NCBI GenBank assembly: GCA_003952965.2
Contig: CM025851.1
Coordinates: 7,171,647 to 7,235,646, forward strand
Source: Morella rubra
Lineage: Eukaryota > Streptophyta > Magnoliopsida > Fagales > Myricaceae
Direction of reading: 5' to 3'
Length of the DNA stretch: 64,000 nt
Shown: piece after piece, positions 1 to 10,495 of the stretch
Numbering within the stretch: the stretch's first letter is position 1
How the letters are laid out: every line of letters starts with the position of its first letter
Notes under the pieces: generated by a model
Seen by the model: only the letters and a program-made list of their open reading frames with translations
Database searches by the model: none
What the model was told of the DNA's origin: nothing
Translations under genes and position numbers: made by a program

Positions 1-43
1 TGCATTTTTCCCTTTTGTAATATCCGTTTTTTCTTTCTCCAAG

Positions 44-562
44 TTCACTGGAAAAACAGTTGGTATTATTGGTTTGGGAAGAATTGGCATGGCAATTGCC
101 AAGAGAGCTGAAGCATTTAGCTGCCCAATCTGTTACTTCTCAAGAACAGCAAAACCAGATGTAGAATACAAATACTATCCAAGTGTTGTTGAATTAGCCT
201 CCAACTGTCAAATTCTGGTTGTTGCATGTGCACTAACTGAAGAAACCAAGCACATTGTCAATCGTGAAGTCATTGATGCATTGGGTCCAAAGGGAGTTCT
301 CATCAACATTGGAAGGGGTGCTCATGTTGACGAACCAGAGCTGGTATCTGCACTGGTTGAAGGACGGTTAGGTGGGGCTGGTCTTGATGTGTATGAAAAC
401 GAGCCTGAAGTACCTGCGGAACTGTTTGGGCTTGAAAATGTTGTCCTCTTGCCTCATGTAGGAAGCGGCACGGTGGAAACTCGGAAGGCCATGGCCGACC
501 TTGTGATCGGAAACCTGGAGGCTCACTTTTCGAAGAAACCCCTGCTAACCCCATTGGTTTAA
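44..562 (+). CDS. HPR2: HPR2-like hydroxypyruvate/glyoxylate reductase, last exon only (gene starts upstream of window)
   Basis: D-isomer-specific 2-hydroxyacid dehydrogenase that reduces hydroxypyruvate or glyoxylate with NADPH in the cytosolic bypass of photorespiration (family knowledge). The window opens inside the intron: an AG at 42-43 precedes an exon opening with FTGK, the same phase-0 position as the intron of the complete copy downstream. Visible features are the GLGRIG nucleotide-binding loop, the catalytic Arg in NIGRG, the Glu in NEPEV and the His in LPHVG, and a C-terminus ending LLTPLV. The stop is TAA at 560-562. About 172 residues are present; the missing first exon should carry about 141. 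It forms a head-to-tail tandem pair with the gene at 1724, which it closely resembles. The exact HPR2/HPR3 class is inferred from closeness to Arabidopsis HPR2 as remembered. Confidence 0.9.
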   Translation, partial: FTGKTVGIIGLGRIGMAIAKRAEAFSCPICYFSRTAKPDVEYKYYPSVVELASNCQILVVACALTEETKHIVNREVIDALGPKGVLINIGRGAHVDEPELVSALVEGRLGGAGLDVYENEPEVPAELFGLENVVLLPHVGSGTVETRKAMADLVIGNLEAHFSKKPLLTPLV

Positions 563-1723
563 TGCGATTAAGGGACCTGGACGTTTTGAGCTGGGTTGAA
601 AGCCTTATCTTGCATGCTGCAAACTAGGATTTTCTTTGACAATTGCATAAATTGTTTCCAGAACGTGTCAAATGTTTGTGGATGGAAGGAAAACCTAATC
701 AATGTTCTCTTCACTTGTTAACCATGAAATTCGATCTTTCAATGCAGGGCTAGCTTTCTGATATACAAATGCGCAGCTATCTGAATTCTTCCCCTTTATT
801 ACTCTTTCTCCTGGTTTTTCTCCACCCCAATACAGTTATAGGCCATAGCCGACTCTTTGTCTTGGCTGGTGGCCCATGGTTCTACATTTTTTTATTAAGG
901 GCATTAGTAGAGAGATGATGCCTGTTCTTTTGCAAATGTGATTCAATTTTGGGATTGGATTCACCATACAAAGTAAAGAGGAGTAATGGCCAATGGGGGA
1001 AGCCACCAAAGGGGTGAGGAAGGCATTTGTACTGCGAGCAAACAGGGCAACAATGTTGTCCTTAACTATTGCAGCCTAATCTTTGTTCTGGAAAATAAAC
1101 ATTCCAATGCCTCTTGCACGTTCATAATGTATCTAGTGGACATTCGTATGCCTGCATAATTTGGAACGGTTTGGCTCAGGTGAGGTCCCTATTCATATTC
1201 ATGATGCTGCGAACAAATATACCATAGGGCCATCCAAAACATTCATTATATTCATAATATTATTGGTTCGAGACGACTATCACTAAAAGTACAATTTGAA
1301 CTAAGCAATTTGATGTTATATGTGTAATGAGTGATTCCTAGGCTGGTTTTGGCCTTTGATGTCTTGCTTTTTTTCTTTTTTGCGTACATATAGGTGCACT
1401 TTCTTTCTGACAAATGAGATTTCTAAATTACTTAATTTATCCTATTACGTTAAAGGTTTTTTTAAGAATTATATTAACTGTAAAATTATAAGCAAAATGC
1501 TGGTCCAAAGGAGCACTCTAGTTACCCCAAAAAAAAAAAAAAAAACTCAATCCTCTCAAAAAGCAATATTGCGAGACGACGTGTAGTTTTTCGACTTCTG
1601 CAGTCATATCAACATCATTCGCCTTGCCAATTTGCTATTGTCCCGACCGCACTTTCAAAAGTTCAGCCTACCACCGGCACTTTTGAAAACGCGAACCGGA
1701 AACCAAACCCTCACAGAGATTCA
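563..1723. other. Intergenic spacer between the tandem HPR2 copies
   Basis: No exon recognised. It should hold the 3' UTR of the first copy and the promoter of the second. An A-tract of about 16 bases lies near 1530. Short open frames here have no recognisable protein signature. Confidence 0.6.
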
Positions 1724-2841
1724 ATGGACTCCATAGGCGTCCTCATGACCTGCCCAATGTCCACTTATCTCGAACAAGAACTCCAAAAGCGCTTCAACCT
1801 CTTCAAACTCTGGGCTCATTCCTCAGAGTACGATTTCTTGAAAAACAACTCCCCCTCCATCCGTGCGCTCGTAGGAAACACCAAAATTGGTGCCGACGGA
1901 GAGCTCATCGAGTCGTTGCCCAAGTTGGAGATCGTATCGAGCTACAGTGTGGGGTTGGACAAGATTGACCTGAGGAAGTGCAAGGAGAAGGGAGTTAGAG
2001 TCACCAACACGCCAGACGTATTGACGGACGATGTTGCCGATTTGGCGATCGGGTTGGTCTTGGCAGTTACGAGGAGGATTTCCGAGTGCGACCGGTTTGT
2101 GAGGAGTGAGTTATGGAAGAAACACGATTTCGGATTGGCCACCAAGGTAAATTCTTGTCATTTATCGATTGATTTGTTGTAGAATTTGTTTTTTGGTTTT
2201 TGAGGGAAGAATTGGCAATGGGCAGTTCTGGATTCATCGATTCCACATAATAATCTTTTCTTTCATGTGCATATTTATTGTATTCTACTTACTTTAGTGC
2301 ATATTTTCTGGTTTTGTTTCAGTTCAGCGGTAAATCAGTTGGAATTGTTGGGTTGGGCAGGATTGGGTCAGCAATTGCAAAGAGGGCTGAAGCATTTGGC
2401 TGCCCGATCAGTTACCATTCAAGATCTGAGAAATCAGAAACTAATTACAAGTACTACTCGAACATCATCGACTTGGCTGCCAACTCTCAAATCCTCATTG
2501 TTTCATGTGCTCTAACAGAAGAAACCCACCACATTGTCAACCGTGAAGTCATCGATGCATTGGGTCCAAATGGCATTCTCATCAACATTGGACGAGGTCC
2601 ACACATCGACGAACCGGAGCTTGTCTCTGCACTAGTTGAAGGCCGGTTGGCCGGGGCCGGGCTCGATGTGTTTGAGAATGAGCCGGATGTTCCCGAACAG
2701 CTGCTTGGACTCGAAAACGTAGTTCTTCTGCCTCATGTGGGGAGCGACACCGTGGAAACCAGTGAGGCAATGGCAGACCTTGTTATAAAGAACTTGGAGG
2801 CACACTTTTCAAACAAGCCACTGCTGACTCCAGTGATTTGA
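1724..2841 (+). CDS. HPR2: HPR2-like hydroxypyruvate/glyoxylate reductase, complete
   Basis: Two exons, 1724-2146 and 2323-2841, with a GT-AG phase-0 intron of 176 bp, give 313 residues, the length I recall for Arabidopsis HPR2. The protein begins [12 protein letters not shown]. Exon 1 carries the substrate-binding part ([27 protein letters not shown]). Exon 2 carries GLGRIG at 151-156, catalytic Arg232 (NIGRG), Glu261 (NEPDV) and His279 (LPHVG). The active-site triad is intact, so the gene looks functional. Role by family: cytosolic NADPH-dependent reduction of hydroxypyruvate/glyoxylate. It is the second member of a tandem pair; relative to the first copy the C-terminal region shows scattered substitutions but no break. 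Confidence 0.93.
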
Positions 2842-3587
2842 TTTTATCAAGGAGGTTGGCACGACATGTTGGCTGAAATCTTTGTCTTGGCACATGATAA
2901 GAGGCAATGAGGTATATATGGTGTCCTATTTTTTCCTCAATTTTCTATCAACTTCGCTGGGGAATTTTGGTCCTTACGTTTGCCTTGGTTATGGATAAGA
3001 ACTTATGAATGCAGAAACCTGTAATTTTCTCAAACTTCAAGAGGAAAGCGAAGATAATCATAAGCAGATTTACATGAAACAGATCATCACCACCGGAAAT
3101 ATATATACTTTCCTACCGAACTTGATGCTTAGCCTTCGTCTAGACTAACGAACTACAACGAAGAGTCGAAGACAACAACATTCTTCTTCAGCCTTTTAAC
3201 ACATTTGAATCTTAAATTCGCCATGATAGTTTAAATTTTCAGGTCTACATTTTACAGCCTTCTCAGCAATCTTAAAGAGAATTGAAGATTACGAACAGGA
3301 TTAACATAAGGACAACTAAGCCATGTACAAAAATGGGGCATTGCTAGCTAAATGCCCCCAAAGAGCATTACAAAGCCATCAAAATCCAAAAGTCCCCATA
3401 TGGCAACGTTCATACATTTTTTTGGAACCTTGACATATATTTTCATCATTTTTACTACAATAGTCATCCCTTGTGCTTCTTCTTTTCAACCAACCACACA
3501 ATTTTCACAAAAAGGACATGGAAAAGTGCGGTGCACTTTTTCCTCGTCTTCTGTCGAAATTCTTTACAGCCAAACACTGCCTTAACA
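2842..3587. other. Convergent 3' ends of HPR2 (+) and dynein light chain (-)
   Basis: No coding exon seen. The two flanking genes converge here, so it should contain both 3' UTRs and polyadenylation regions. Confidence 0.6.
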
Positions 3588-4198
3588 TCATGGAGAGAAG
3601 GAAGCAGCCCCTTTGAAGATGAGAAAATTGAGAGTCTCCAATTTAAAGTAGATGAAAGTTCCCTTAGAATGAGTGAAGAAACACCCAAAATTGGAACCCA
3701 CCACGCACTGCCATCCACCCCCATAGCTCTCGTCGAAATCCTGCCATTTGTGGCACAACAGATTTCAGCTCTATAACAAACACAGAGAAGAATATATTAA
3801 ACTCTATCTTTTGTTCTTTTTTTTTTTCCGTTCCCTTTGGTATGATTACGCCTAAAAAAAAAAACATGGGGTTATGTCATGTTAATTTTTCCACTTCTCA
3901 TGGAAAAGATGGAACCCAAAAAAATAAAAAAAGACGAGAAGGAACACCATCCGATTACTTTCTCTTCCCATGGGGAGAAAATGTGGGGATGGTGCTTCGA
4001 TGGAAGATCCAAAGAACGAGATCGTAGCTCTTTCTCAATTGAGAGAGAAAAAAAGGGGACCTTTTTCATGTGGGCAGCGATGGATCTGCAGTCAACGACA
4101 TCGTAGAGATCCAAAGCTTGAGAAGCAGAAGCCATAGCTTGGATCTGCATCTTTACTGGCATGTCAGTGTCTTCAACCAAAGCTTTTCCTTCTAACAT
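3588..4198 (-). CDS. LC8-type cytoplasmic dynein light chain
   Basis: Two exons on the minus strand, 4198-4061 (46 codons) and 3740-3588 (50 codons plus TGA), joined in phase 0 across a 320-bp GT-AG intron, give 96 residues. The protein starts MLEGKALVEDTDMPVKMQ, continues with SQALDLYDV and IAAHMKK in exon 1, then DFDESYGGGWQCVVGSNFG, THSKGTFIYF and ETLNFLIFKG in exon 2. These are the hallmark motifs of the LC8/DYNLL family, and the intron position matches the plant gene as I remember it. LC8 is a small dimeric hub that binds short linear motifs in partners. Land plants other than some basal lineages lack dynein heavy chain, so its partners here are probably non-dynein. No break seen. Confidence 0.9.
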
Positions 4199-5149
4199 CT
4201 TCTCTTCCTCTTCCTAAGGAAACCCAGTTGGTACATGCACTATCCAGTATCTAGCTACTTCTTATCCTCGACACCCAAAGAGATTCTCTCAATCTGTAGT
4301 TTTCCAATGCCGGAAGGATATAATGTAGAACAAACAGAGGCTTAAAAGGACACAAAGCCCAGGCACCGCTCTCTTCCAAGTGTAAAGGCGTAATTAGATT
4401 GCAATTTTAAGCTGTCACATAGTCCATGTTCTTTTTGTCCTTTTTCCTCCACCCCTCGAGGACTTTTTAACTTCATTCTATACGGATTATGATGTGTCTC
4501 TCTCCTACATGTGTCTTCGTCACGAGGATAACGATGAAAAGGAAAAAGTCGGGCGAGACCAAAAAGAAAAGCCCAACAAAATTTTGCTGGAGTTTGATAT
4601 ACGCCCACCAAATAAATGTGCAGTTTAGAAACCATAGAATATTCCTTGTAACCTCCTTCAACCAAAACTCGCACGAATTGAGTGGAATTTCCTTAAAAGG
4701 CTGCTTTTTCCTTTTATTTTAAGCATCTGGTCAAAATTAGATTTTTTTTTTTTTCTCTTTTTTTGAGCTAAATATATTCTAATTTGGAGGGTAGATATTT
4801 AAGAGTTCGATTAAATTTGTTATTTCAATTAGCTGTCACGTGGACCGTAGTCAAAGGCAAGAATATTTTGTTAATATTCCAACTTTCGGTTTTTTATTGG
4901 CCCTGAACCAACCCGGGCTTTCTGGGTTGGGCTTGGTTTTGCTGGTTATACCTAAAGGCCAAGAACGAATCCACTCTCTGAGCCGAAGGGAGGCCCAGCC
5001 CCAAACCCTTTCCCTCATTCTACGAGTCTCCTGGAGGAAAATATCTGAAGGAATAGTCCCCTTAACTAAAATATCAACAATTTATGACGAGGATACCGTG
5101 ATTGAGACAGGTGAGATTCTTACAAAGCAGACATTTCTTCGGAAGAATC
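4199..5149. other. Upstream region of the dynein light chain gene
   Basis: No recognisable exon. T-rich tracts occur near 4740-4760. Longer open frames on both strands look compositional and have no domain signature. Confidence 0.55.
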
Positions 5150-5734
5150 TGTAGCATATTAGGGTTTTTTTATACAAATTTAAACCGACCCGATATCCGT
5201 GCATTATGGGAGGCCTTCGCAGAGTCCATGTAGAACAGTAGACGAAATTCCTTTAAAGCTAGACCCGTATAAGGAAATTCTTTAACGCCTGAACCCTAAA
5301 GTCTTCTTCCTTCCAAGTACCGCAAACTGACCTCAGTAATAAGGTAATTAAAATGAAATTACTAATTCCCAAACATCTTTCTCTGTATAACAGTTGAGAT
5401 TATATATTAGACTAACTAATTAACGGAGCTCCATCCATCGAAGATGCTCATATTCTCGTGGAGTTCGTAGCATACAAGCATGTACCAACTTTAATTCTAA
5501 CAGCCGATCGACTGAGCCACTGTTATCAAGAACAGTGCAAACACAGAAGTAGCAGAAATACAACAAATTCTTTCATTTTCTACGCAAAGGATAATTTTAT
5601 TCATATAATTCTAAGTAGCTAGTTGTTCCAGAGATAACGAATAATTCAATAATTCAGAAATTTTCTTGGCCATGCGATATTGCCTTGTGTTGTTAACTGA
5701 AACCACAATATGCATGCGACGACCTTACGCTGCC

Positions 5735-5744
5735 GTTTATAAAA
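5735..5744 (+). promoter_or_regulatory. TATA box of the left peroxidase copy
   Basis: TTTATAAAAG lies about 60 bp upstream of the ATG at 5801 and is duplicated in the right arm (6813-6822, minus strand). It is probably a relic, since both coding copies are broken. Confidence 0.55.
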
Positions 5745-5800
5745 GCCCTTCTTCTACCCAGAGCACTACTTGCCTACCATAAAACATCTTTCGCTTAACA

Positions 5801-6021
5801 ATGGCGCTTCTCTTTCTTTCTCCATTTCCCGCTTCTATTTGGCTTTGGTACTGATCTCTTCCGCATTTAATTTCACAGTCAATTATCAACTTTCCTGATC
5901 AGATGTTTACGATGCATCCTGTCCGGAATGCCTTCTGTTGTAGAGACGGTAGTGTGGTAGCCTCTATTGCCAAGGAAGCAAGCATGGGAGCGTTCCTCCT
6001 TAAGCGCTTCTTCCATGATTG
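5801..6021 (+). pseudogene. Class III peroxidase exon 1 fragment (inverted copy)
   Basis: Remnant of a secretory plant peroxidase (EC 1.11.1.7) N-terminus. Read across frames it shows a signal peptide (ASLSFSISRFYLALVLISS), then QLS, YDASCP and MGAFLLKRFFHD, the last being the distal-His helix of class III peroxidases. The ATG at 5801 is one base out of frame with the signal peptide. A TGA follows QLS, and a further frame change separates YDASCP from the distal-His segment. Homology stops inside FHD at 6021, where it joins the 3' end of the opposite-strand copy. No later exons exist on this strand. The lesions are shared with the minus-strand copy. Confidence 0.82.
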
Positions 6022-6031
6022 GGAACACTAC

Positions 6032-6747
6032 TCAGTTTATCATCCTACAGTTCTTCCTGATCTCCCCCTTAGTTCATGTCAACGGGCTAATCGCTCCCAT
6101 TCTCAACATGGAAACCGGAAAGTCGGAGCTGAAGTGCTTTGATCATTGCTGTAATCCTGGATCACCTCGGCAGTCGGGTCTCCATTCAGGAGCACCTGAT
6201 CTGAGAACAGTGGACCCCTTTCTCCTCGAGCAAATTCTTGACATACATGTTGTCAAAAGCCATGGGAGTCCGAGAATCCAGTGGTAGGAGAATCTGCCCC
6301 CTCCCCGAGCAGCTCCTTCTCCACCGCGGTCTTTTGTCATCAATGACATCGAATCCCGGGGCAGAATTCAGATTTGGCAATGCATTCTTTTCGCCCGTAA
6401 AGTTTGCCGTGTCATCCAAAAGGATTCACCCGTCGCAACCCTTAAATACATATCAAATCAATATTAATAAACATCGACAAAAGAAAAGAAAGACTGAGGA
6501 TACTTGAGAAACTTACTTTAACAAAGCAATCATGGAAGAAGCGCTTAAGGAGGAACGCTCCCATCCCTGCTTCGTTGGCAATAGAGGCTACCACACTACC
6601 GTCTCTACAACAGAAGGCATTCCGGACAGGATGCATCGTAAACATCTGATCAGGAAAGTTGATAATTGACTGTGAAATTAAATGCGGAAGAGATCAGTAC
6701 CAAAGCCAAATAGAAGCGGGAAATGGAGAAAGAAAGAGAAGCGCCAT
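6032..6747 (-). pseudogene. Class III peroxidase pseudogene with internal deletion
   Basis: The minus strand carries exon 1 (signal peptide through FFHDCFVK, ending at a good GT donor near 6520). A short intron follows, then exon 2 sequence GCDG, a TGA, ILLDDTANFTGEKNALPN and FDVIDD, then directly a C-terminal segment (DSRTPMAFDNMYVKNLLEE), SDQVLLNG and, after a frame change, GAISPLT and GEIRKNCRMIN with stop at 6032-6034. The part between the exon 2 helix and the C-terminus, which should hold the proximal heme His and about 100 or more residues, is missing. It shares the frameshift after ATG and the TGA after QLS with the left copy and has further lesions of its own. Non-functional as a peroxidase. 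Confidence 0.87.
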
Positions 6748-6987
6748 TGTTAAGCGAAAGATGGTTTATGGTAGGCAAGTCGTGCTGATCTGGGTACGAT
6801 ATAGAAGAAGGGCTTTTTATAGACGTGTTCACCTTTTTCGTTGAGAGTTCAGACATATATTAAAGAATTTCCTAATTATACTAGTCTAGTTTTAAAGGAA
6901 TTTCCTCTACATCTCTGCGAAGGCCTTCCAGAATGCATGGATATCGGGTCTGGTTAAAATTTCTATAAAAACCCTATTATGCTACTG
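6527..6987 (-). repeat. Right arm of the peroxidase inverted repeat
   Basis: Reverse-complement match to 5150-6021 as described for the left arm. The arms are clearly diverged, with numerous substitutions and small indels, so the event is not very recent. The unique centre 6022-6526 holds exon 2 and the C-terminal part of the minus-strand pseudogene. Confidence 0.85.
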
Positions 6988-8374
6988 GTTTTTCCGTCGT
7001 GCGGTAAAAATGGGGGTTACATACAAGAGTAGTAATTGCTCTGAAATAATGACAACGATAAGGCCGGTTACTCATTTTCAATCAGGAGTAATTTCTTTAA
7101 AATAACTCCTTTACGCAATCTCCACTTTGATATTACACACATGATTAATGCTCTCTAGCATGTCACTAGCTATATATCATCTTATCCTACGCGTGATTAT
7201 TTTCTAGTATATGTCACTATCCTATTGTACAAGGTCATGAAGATTTTGATATTTTTTGGGTGACTAACTTGTGAGAAATTTGGACATTGGTGAAGCGTTG
7301 AATAAAATTTGATTAACTTTAAATTAATGTGAATGGAGAAAACGAATGGTACTTTTACCATAAAATTACCAAGCACATTATTATGGACTACTATGGACTT
7401 ATTGGGAAATTAAATACAGAAGAAAGACTTAAATTAATAATCATGTGAAAGAAGTTCAAGACTCTTATAATTGGTCGTTTTAAGGGGAATTAAAGAGATG
7501 GTTTCATATATAGCGACATCAAATTTGCATTTAATACGTCCTTGGCAGCTCGGTGGTTTTCCGTCGCCTTCATTAGCCTGCCTCCATATTGCTTCATTCT
7601 GTTTATGAAATCTTCTTCAAATGGAAGATATCATTTGTTCATTGATCTCCACCCTATTGCCTCTATGAGAAAACAAATTAACTCGGTCGACTGTTTCAAC
7701 TGTGAACTGGCTTTGTGGCTTGAACGCGCTTCCACCTAGCTATAACTAGGAAATTTTATTTATGGTGGTAAGGAAACTATATATATTAGGAAATAGGAAT
7801 GGGGAAAAAGATATTTACGATTTTGAACGTGATTCGGTCAAGCCAATTACTATTTTAATTTCAAACGTTATGATTCCTATATAATAATAATACCTACGTG
7901 ATAAAACGATCGGTCCAGCTAGCCTGTAATGACACAACTGTGAACTTGCGACAATGACAACTTTAATGATACACCCAACTTGCTGCAGTGCATAAACAAC
8001 TTCACGGCAATGCATCGAAATTCAAACCACAGGCTACTTGAGCCCACCTTTAAGGACAATATATAAGACTATATAATAAACTCCATAACCATAAGAGTTC
8101 TGAATTACTGGATCGCACCTCTTCCCTGAATTGGCAAGCAAGTCCCTTCATCTCCTCTCTCGTGGAAATCCTATCCTCTCAGATCCCCAGTGGACCCTCT
8201 CTCCAGTTTCTCATAGCGCTAATTAATGTTCTATTAAAGTTCTGAGTCAGTCCTGGGGTCCTTAGTGCATCATAAAGTTACGAAGTCCATACTGCATGAT
8301 CATTAGTTGCAAAATTAATTAGATGGGTTGGTCCCTAGCTATCGAATCTTGATGTGCGTCCCTATTGAACCTTT
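6988..8374. other. Intergenic region without recognised gene
   Basis: No exon recognised. A stretch around 7765-7830 resembles 9365-9410, which suggests that the PMEI segmental duplication reaches further upstream here but has decayed or been interrupted. Confidence 0.5.
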
Positions 8375-9205
8375 GGCACTAACCCTACAAAGTCGGTCCA
8401 ACAGAAGATCTCGCGATTCGGGCCACATGTATGTAATTTCAATGTATGACCAATTCAAGCCCGTACTTTCCGAATGATCCGAGACCTCCTGCCGACGTTT
8501 TCTAAACGGATCGGTTGGTCAAATTTAATATGCCAGATAAAAATTTTCATCAGAGATCTATAACCGACAAAGATCAAAACCAAGGAAAAGGAGAACAAAT
8601 CGTGACGAAATGAGAGAATGACTTTCCAAACAGACTTCAATTATTTATTCATACGGACACCAAAATCTAGAACAGAGGCAAGGCAAAGCCACCAAAATCT
8701 AATTTATATCAGTGAGAAACTTGAATAGCATTGAATAACTGTCGTCCAAGCTCGAGGATATTTTAGCGTAGCGCAATAGTGTATTTTCCCTTTAACTTCA
8801 TCTAGATATTCTTGTGCGTCGCTGTACTTCTTCGCATCAAAATCTGGAGAGCTGAGCTTGCCACCGTCTTTATTCCATAGAGGGTTGTGTTCCAACTGCT
8901 GTAACAAGCAGTACGGGCGGCCCATACCTCATAGCTAGGTGCACTGCTCACCAATTTATAGGCCTCCCCTACAGTTTCATTAGCTTTGGCTTCGGCCAAC
9001 TCCAAGGCAATCCTGGCGAGGCCAGTAAGATTTGCGGTGGAGCGGCGAGGATCTGACTCCGAAGTTGAGGTGAACACTGGAAGAGCGCCCACTGCAAAGC
9101 TATGCGCTTTGGCTAATTTGCCTGTCTTATCTAAATTGCTCAGATTAACCATTAAAAGGCAGATTTGGATTAAGATATGGATCAAGCTGGAAACCGTTAA
9201 CATGT
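8375..9205 (-). repeat. Tandem duplication unit 1 (carries the dead PMEI copy)
   Basis: Aligns in the same orientation with 9460-10495. Shared landmarks are CTACAAAGTCGGTCCAACAG, ATTATTTATTCATA, the PMEI coding region and a leader with CCGTTAACATGT. The match covers the 3' flank, the coding region and the promoter-proximal part. Confidence 0.8.
8704..9203 (-). pseudogene. PMEI/invertase-inhibitor pseudogene
   Basis: Resembles the intact PMEI gene at 9830-10366. Compared with it, sequence is lost between the leader (AGCTTTGCAGTGGGC) and codons for TSTSESDPR. The deletion removes the start codon, signal peptide and the first Cys pair. The retained part reads SDPRRSTANLTGLARIALEL, AEAKANE, AYKLVSSAPSYEVW and the third Cys (TACYSSWNTT). 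A frame change near 8865-8925 then puts the remainder (PDFDAKKYSDAQEYLDEVKG, HYCATL) in another frame. No signal peptide or full disulfide set can be made. Pseudogene by two independent lesions. Confidence 0.85.
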
Positions 9206-9829
9206 TGGTTGTTTTCTAATTTTCTTTTCCCTTCTTTTCTATATATAGTACCCAGTTGGTTACGTATATATGTATATCCAACACGTGCCCCAAAAAAAAA
9301 AATGAGAAGAATACAAATCTGCTTGCGTGTTTTTCAACTGGCAGCTTGATCGCCCTAAGAAAACTAAGGTGGTAAGGAAACTATATTAACGGAAAAAATC
9401 GTAGATATTTAGGATTATGTATGTTATCCATGCGTGCTAGGGCAAATGTTGAACCTATGTCGCTAACACTACAAAGTCGGTCCAACAGATCTTACGATTT
9501 GAGCCGAATATATAGGAGACCAACGCAGGACCAAACCCATACTTCCCCATGATCTGAGTCGACCCTTCTGCGGAAGACTTCTAAACAGATCGATCAGCGC
9601 GTCAAAAAAGGTCATAAAACTTCAACAGAGAACTATACCAAACAAAGAAGAATCAAGGCAAAGGAAAACAAATCGTGAAGAAACGAGAGAAGGAAGTTCA
9701 CGACAGAATTTGAACAAACGTCAATTATTTATTCATAAGGACACCAAAAGTTGGATAAAAAAGCCTTTATTGTCCTTTACATTGCAAGCTTTGTGCTGCC
9801 AGCCATACAAATGACATGCACCGGGGTAA

Positions 9830-10366
9830 TTAGGAAAGGAAACTTAGAATCTTCTTTACATCAGTGATAAACCTCGATATTATTGTATTGCTATCCTTCA
9901 GCTCGGGGACATTAAGCGTATTGCAGTGGAGTATTTCCCCGTTAACTTGATTTAAAACTCCTACCTTGTCGTACTTCCTCGCATCAAAATCTTGGAGACC
10001 CTCTTGCTTAATTCGATAGACGGTGGAATTATAACTGTAGAAACAAGCAGAACGGTCTGACCATGTCGGATAGTCAGGTGCACTGTTCAACAATTTATAG
10101 GCCACCACTGCTGCTTCATTGGCTTTGGCTTCGACCAACTCCAAGGCAATCCTGGAAAGGCCAGTGAGATCTGCATTGAGACTACGAGGATCTGACTCCA
10201 AAGTTGAGGTGCAAATGTCGGGGAACTCAGTCCGGCTGCAAGTTTTCGTTATTAGGGGCTTGCCTTTCTCGCCACTAGCTATACCACGAGATTCACTTGG
10301 ATGCAAGAGAGAAAGCACAGCTGAAATCATGAGGAGGGAGAGAGAAACACTGAGTTTAATGGCCAT
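9830..10366 (-). CDS. Plant invertase/pectin methylesterase inhibitor (PMEI domain) protein
   Basis: Single exon, 178 residues from ATG at 10366-10364 (MAIKLSVSLS). An upstream in-frame GTG is not used as start because the ATG has a good context and begins the signal peptide. Residues about 1-28 form the signal peptide (LLMISAVLSLLHPSESRG). The mature part has the four-Cys pattern of the family: TKTCSRTEFPDIC (first hairpin pair), SACFYSYNSTVY and LHCNTL (second pair), with the four-helix bundle signature DLTGLSRIALELVEAKANEA. Family members bind and inhibit pectin methylesterases or cell-wall/vacuolar invertases in the apoplast or vacuole; sequence alone does not decide which. It is the surviving member of a tandem pair. 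Confidence 0.9.
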   Translation of the reverse strand: MAIKLSVSLSLLMISAVLSLLHPSESRGIASGEKGKPLITKTCSRTEFPDICTSTLESDPRSLNADLTGLSRIALELVEAKANEAAVVAYKLLNSAPDYPTWSDRSACFYSYNSTVYRIKQEGLQDFDARKYDKVGVLNQVNGEILHCNTLNVPELKDSNTIISRFITDVKKILSFLS

Positions 10367-10423
10367 TTTGTTTCTGCGTAAGTTGGAGGAGCCCACTGCA
10401 AAGCTATGCGCTTTCGCCCGTCT

Positions 10424-10430
10424 TATATAA
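10424..10430 (-). promoter_or_regulatory. TATA box of the PMEI gene
   Basis: TTATATAA on the minus strand, about 60 bp upstream of the PMEI ATG, gives a plausible short leader. The diverged counterpart in unit 1 reads TTAGATAA, a weakened TATA. Confidence 0.55.
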
Positions 10431-10495
10431 ATTGCTCACATTAGCTATAACTGGCTGATTTGGATAAAGTCATGGATCAAGGAACCGTTAACATG

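Larger units (their letters stand above)
5150..6021 (+). repeat. Left arm of an imperfect inverted repeat (peroxidase promoter plus exon 1)
   Basis: Two blocks, about 5150-5300 and 5737-6021, match the reverse complement of 6840-6987 and 6527-6825. They include a leading block with AGGCCTTCGCAGAG, the TATA region, the leader ending ATCTTTCGCTTAACAATGG and peroxidase exon 1. About 435 bp (5301-5736) in this arm has no counterpart in the other arm, so it is an insertion here or a deletion there. No terminal repeats were found on that extra segment. Confidence 0.85.
9460..10495 (-). repeat. Tandem duplication unit 2 (carries the intact PMEI gene)
   Basis: Direct repeat of 8375-9205 with moderate divergence. 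Junctions are approximate because both ends fade gradually. Confidence 0.75.
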
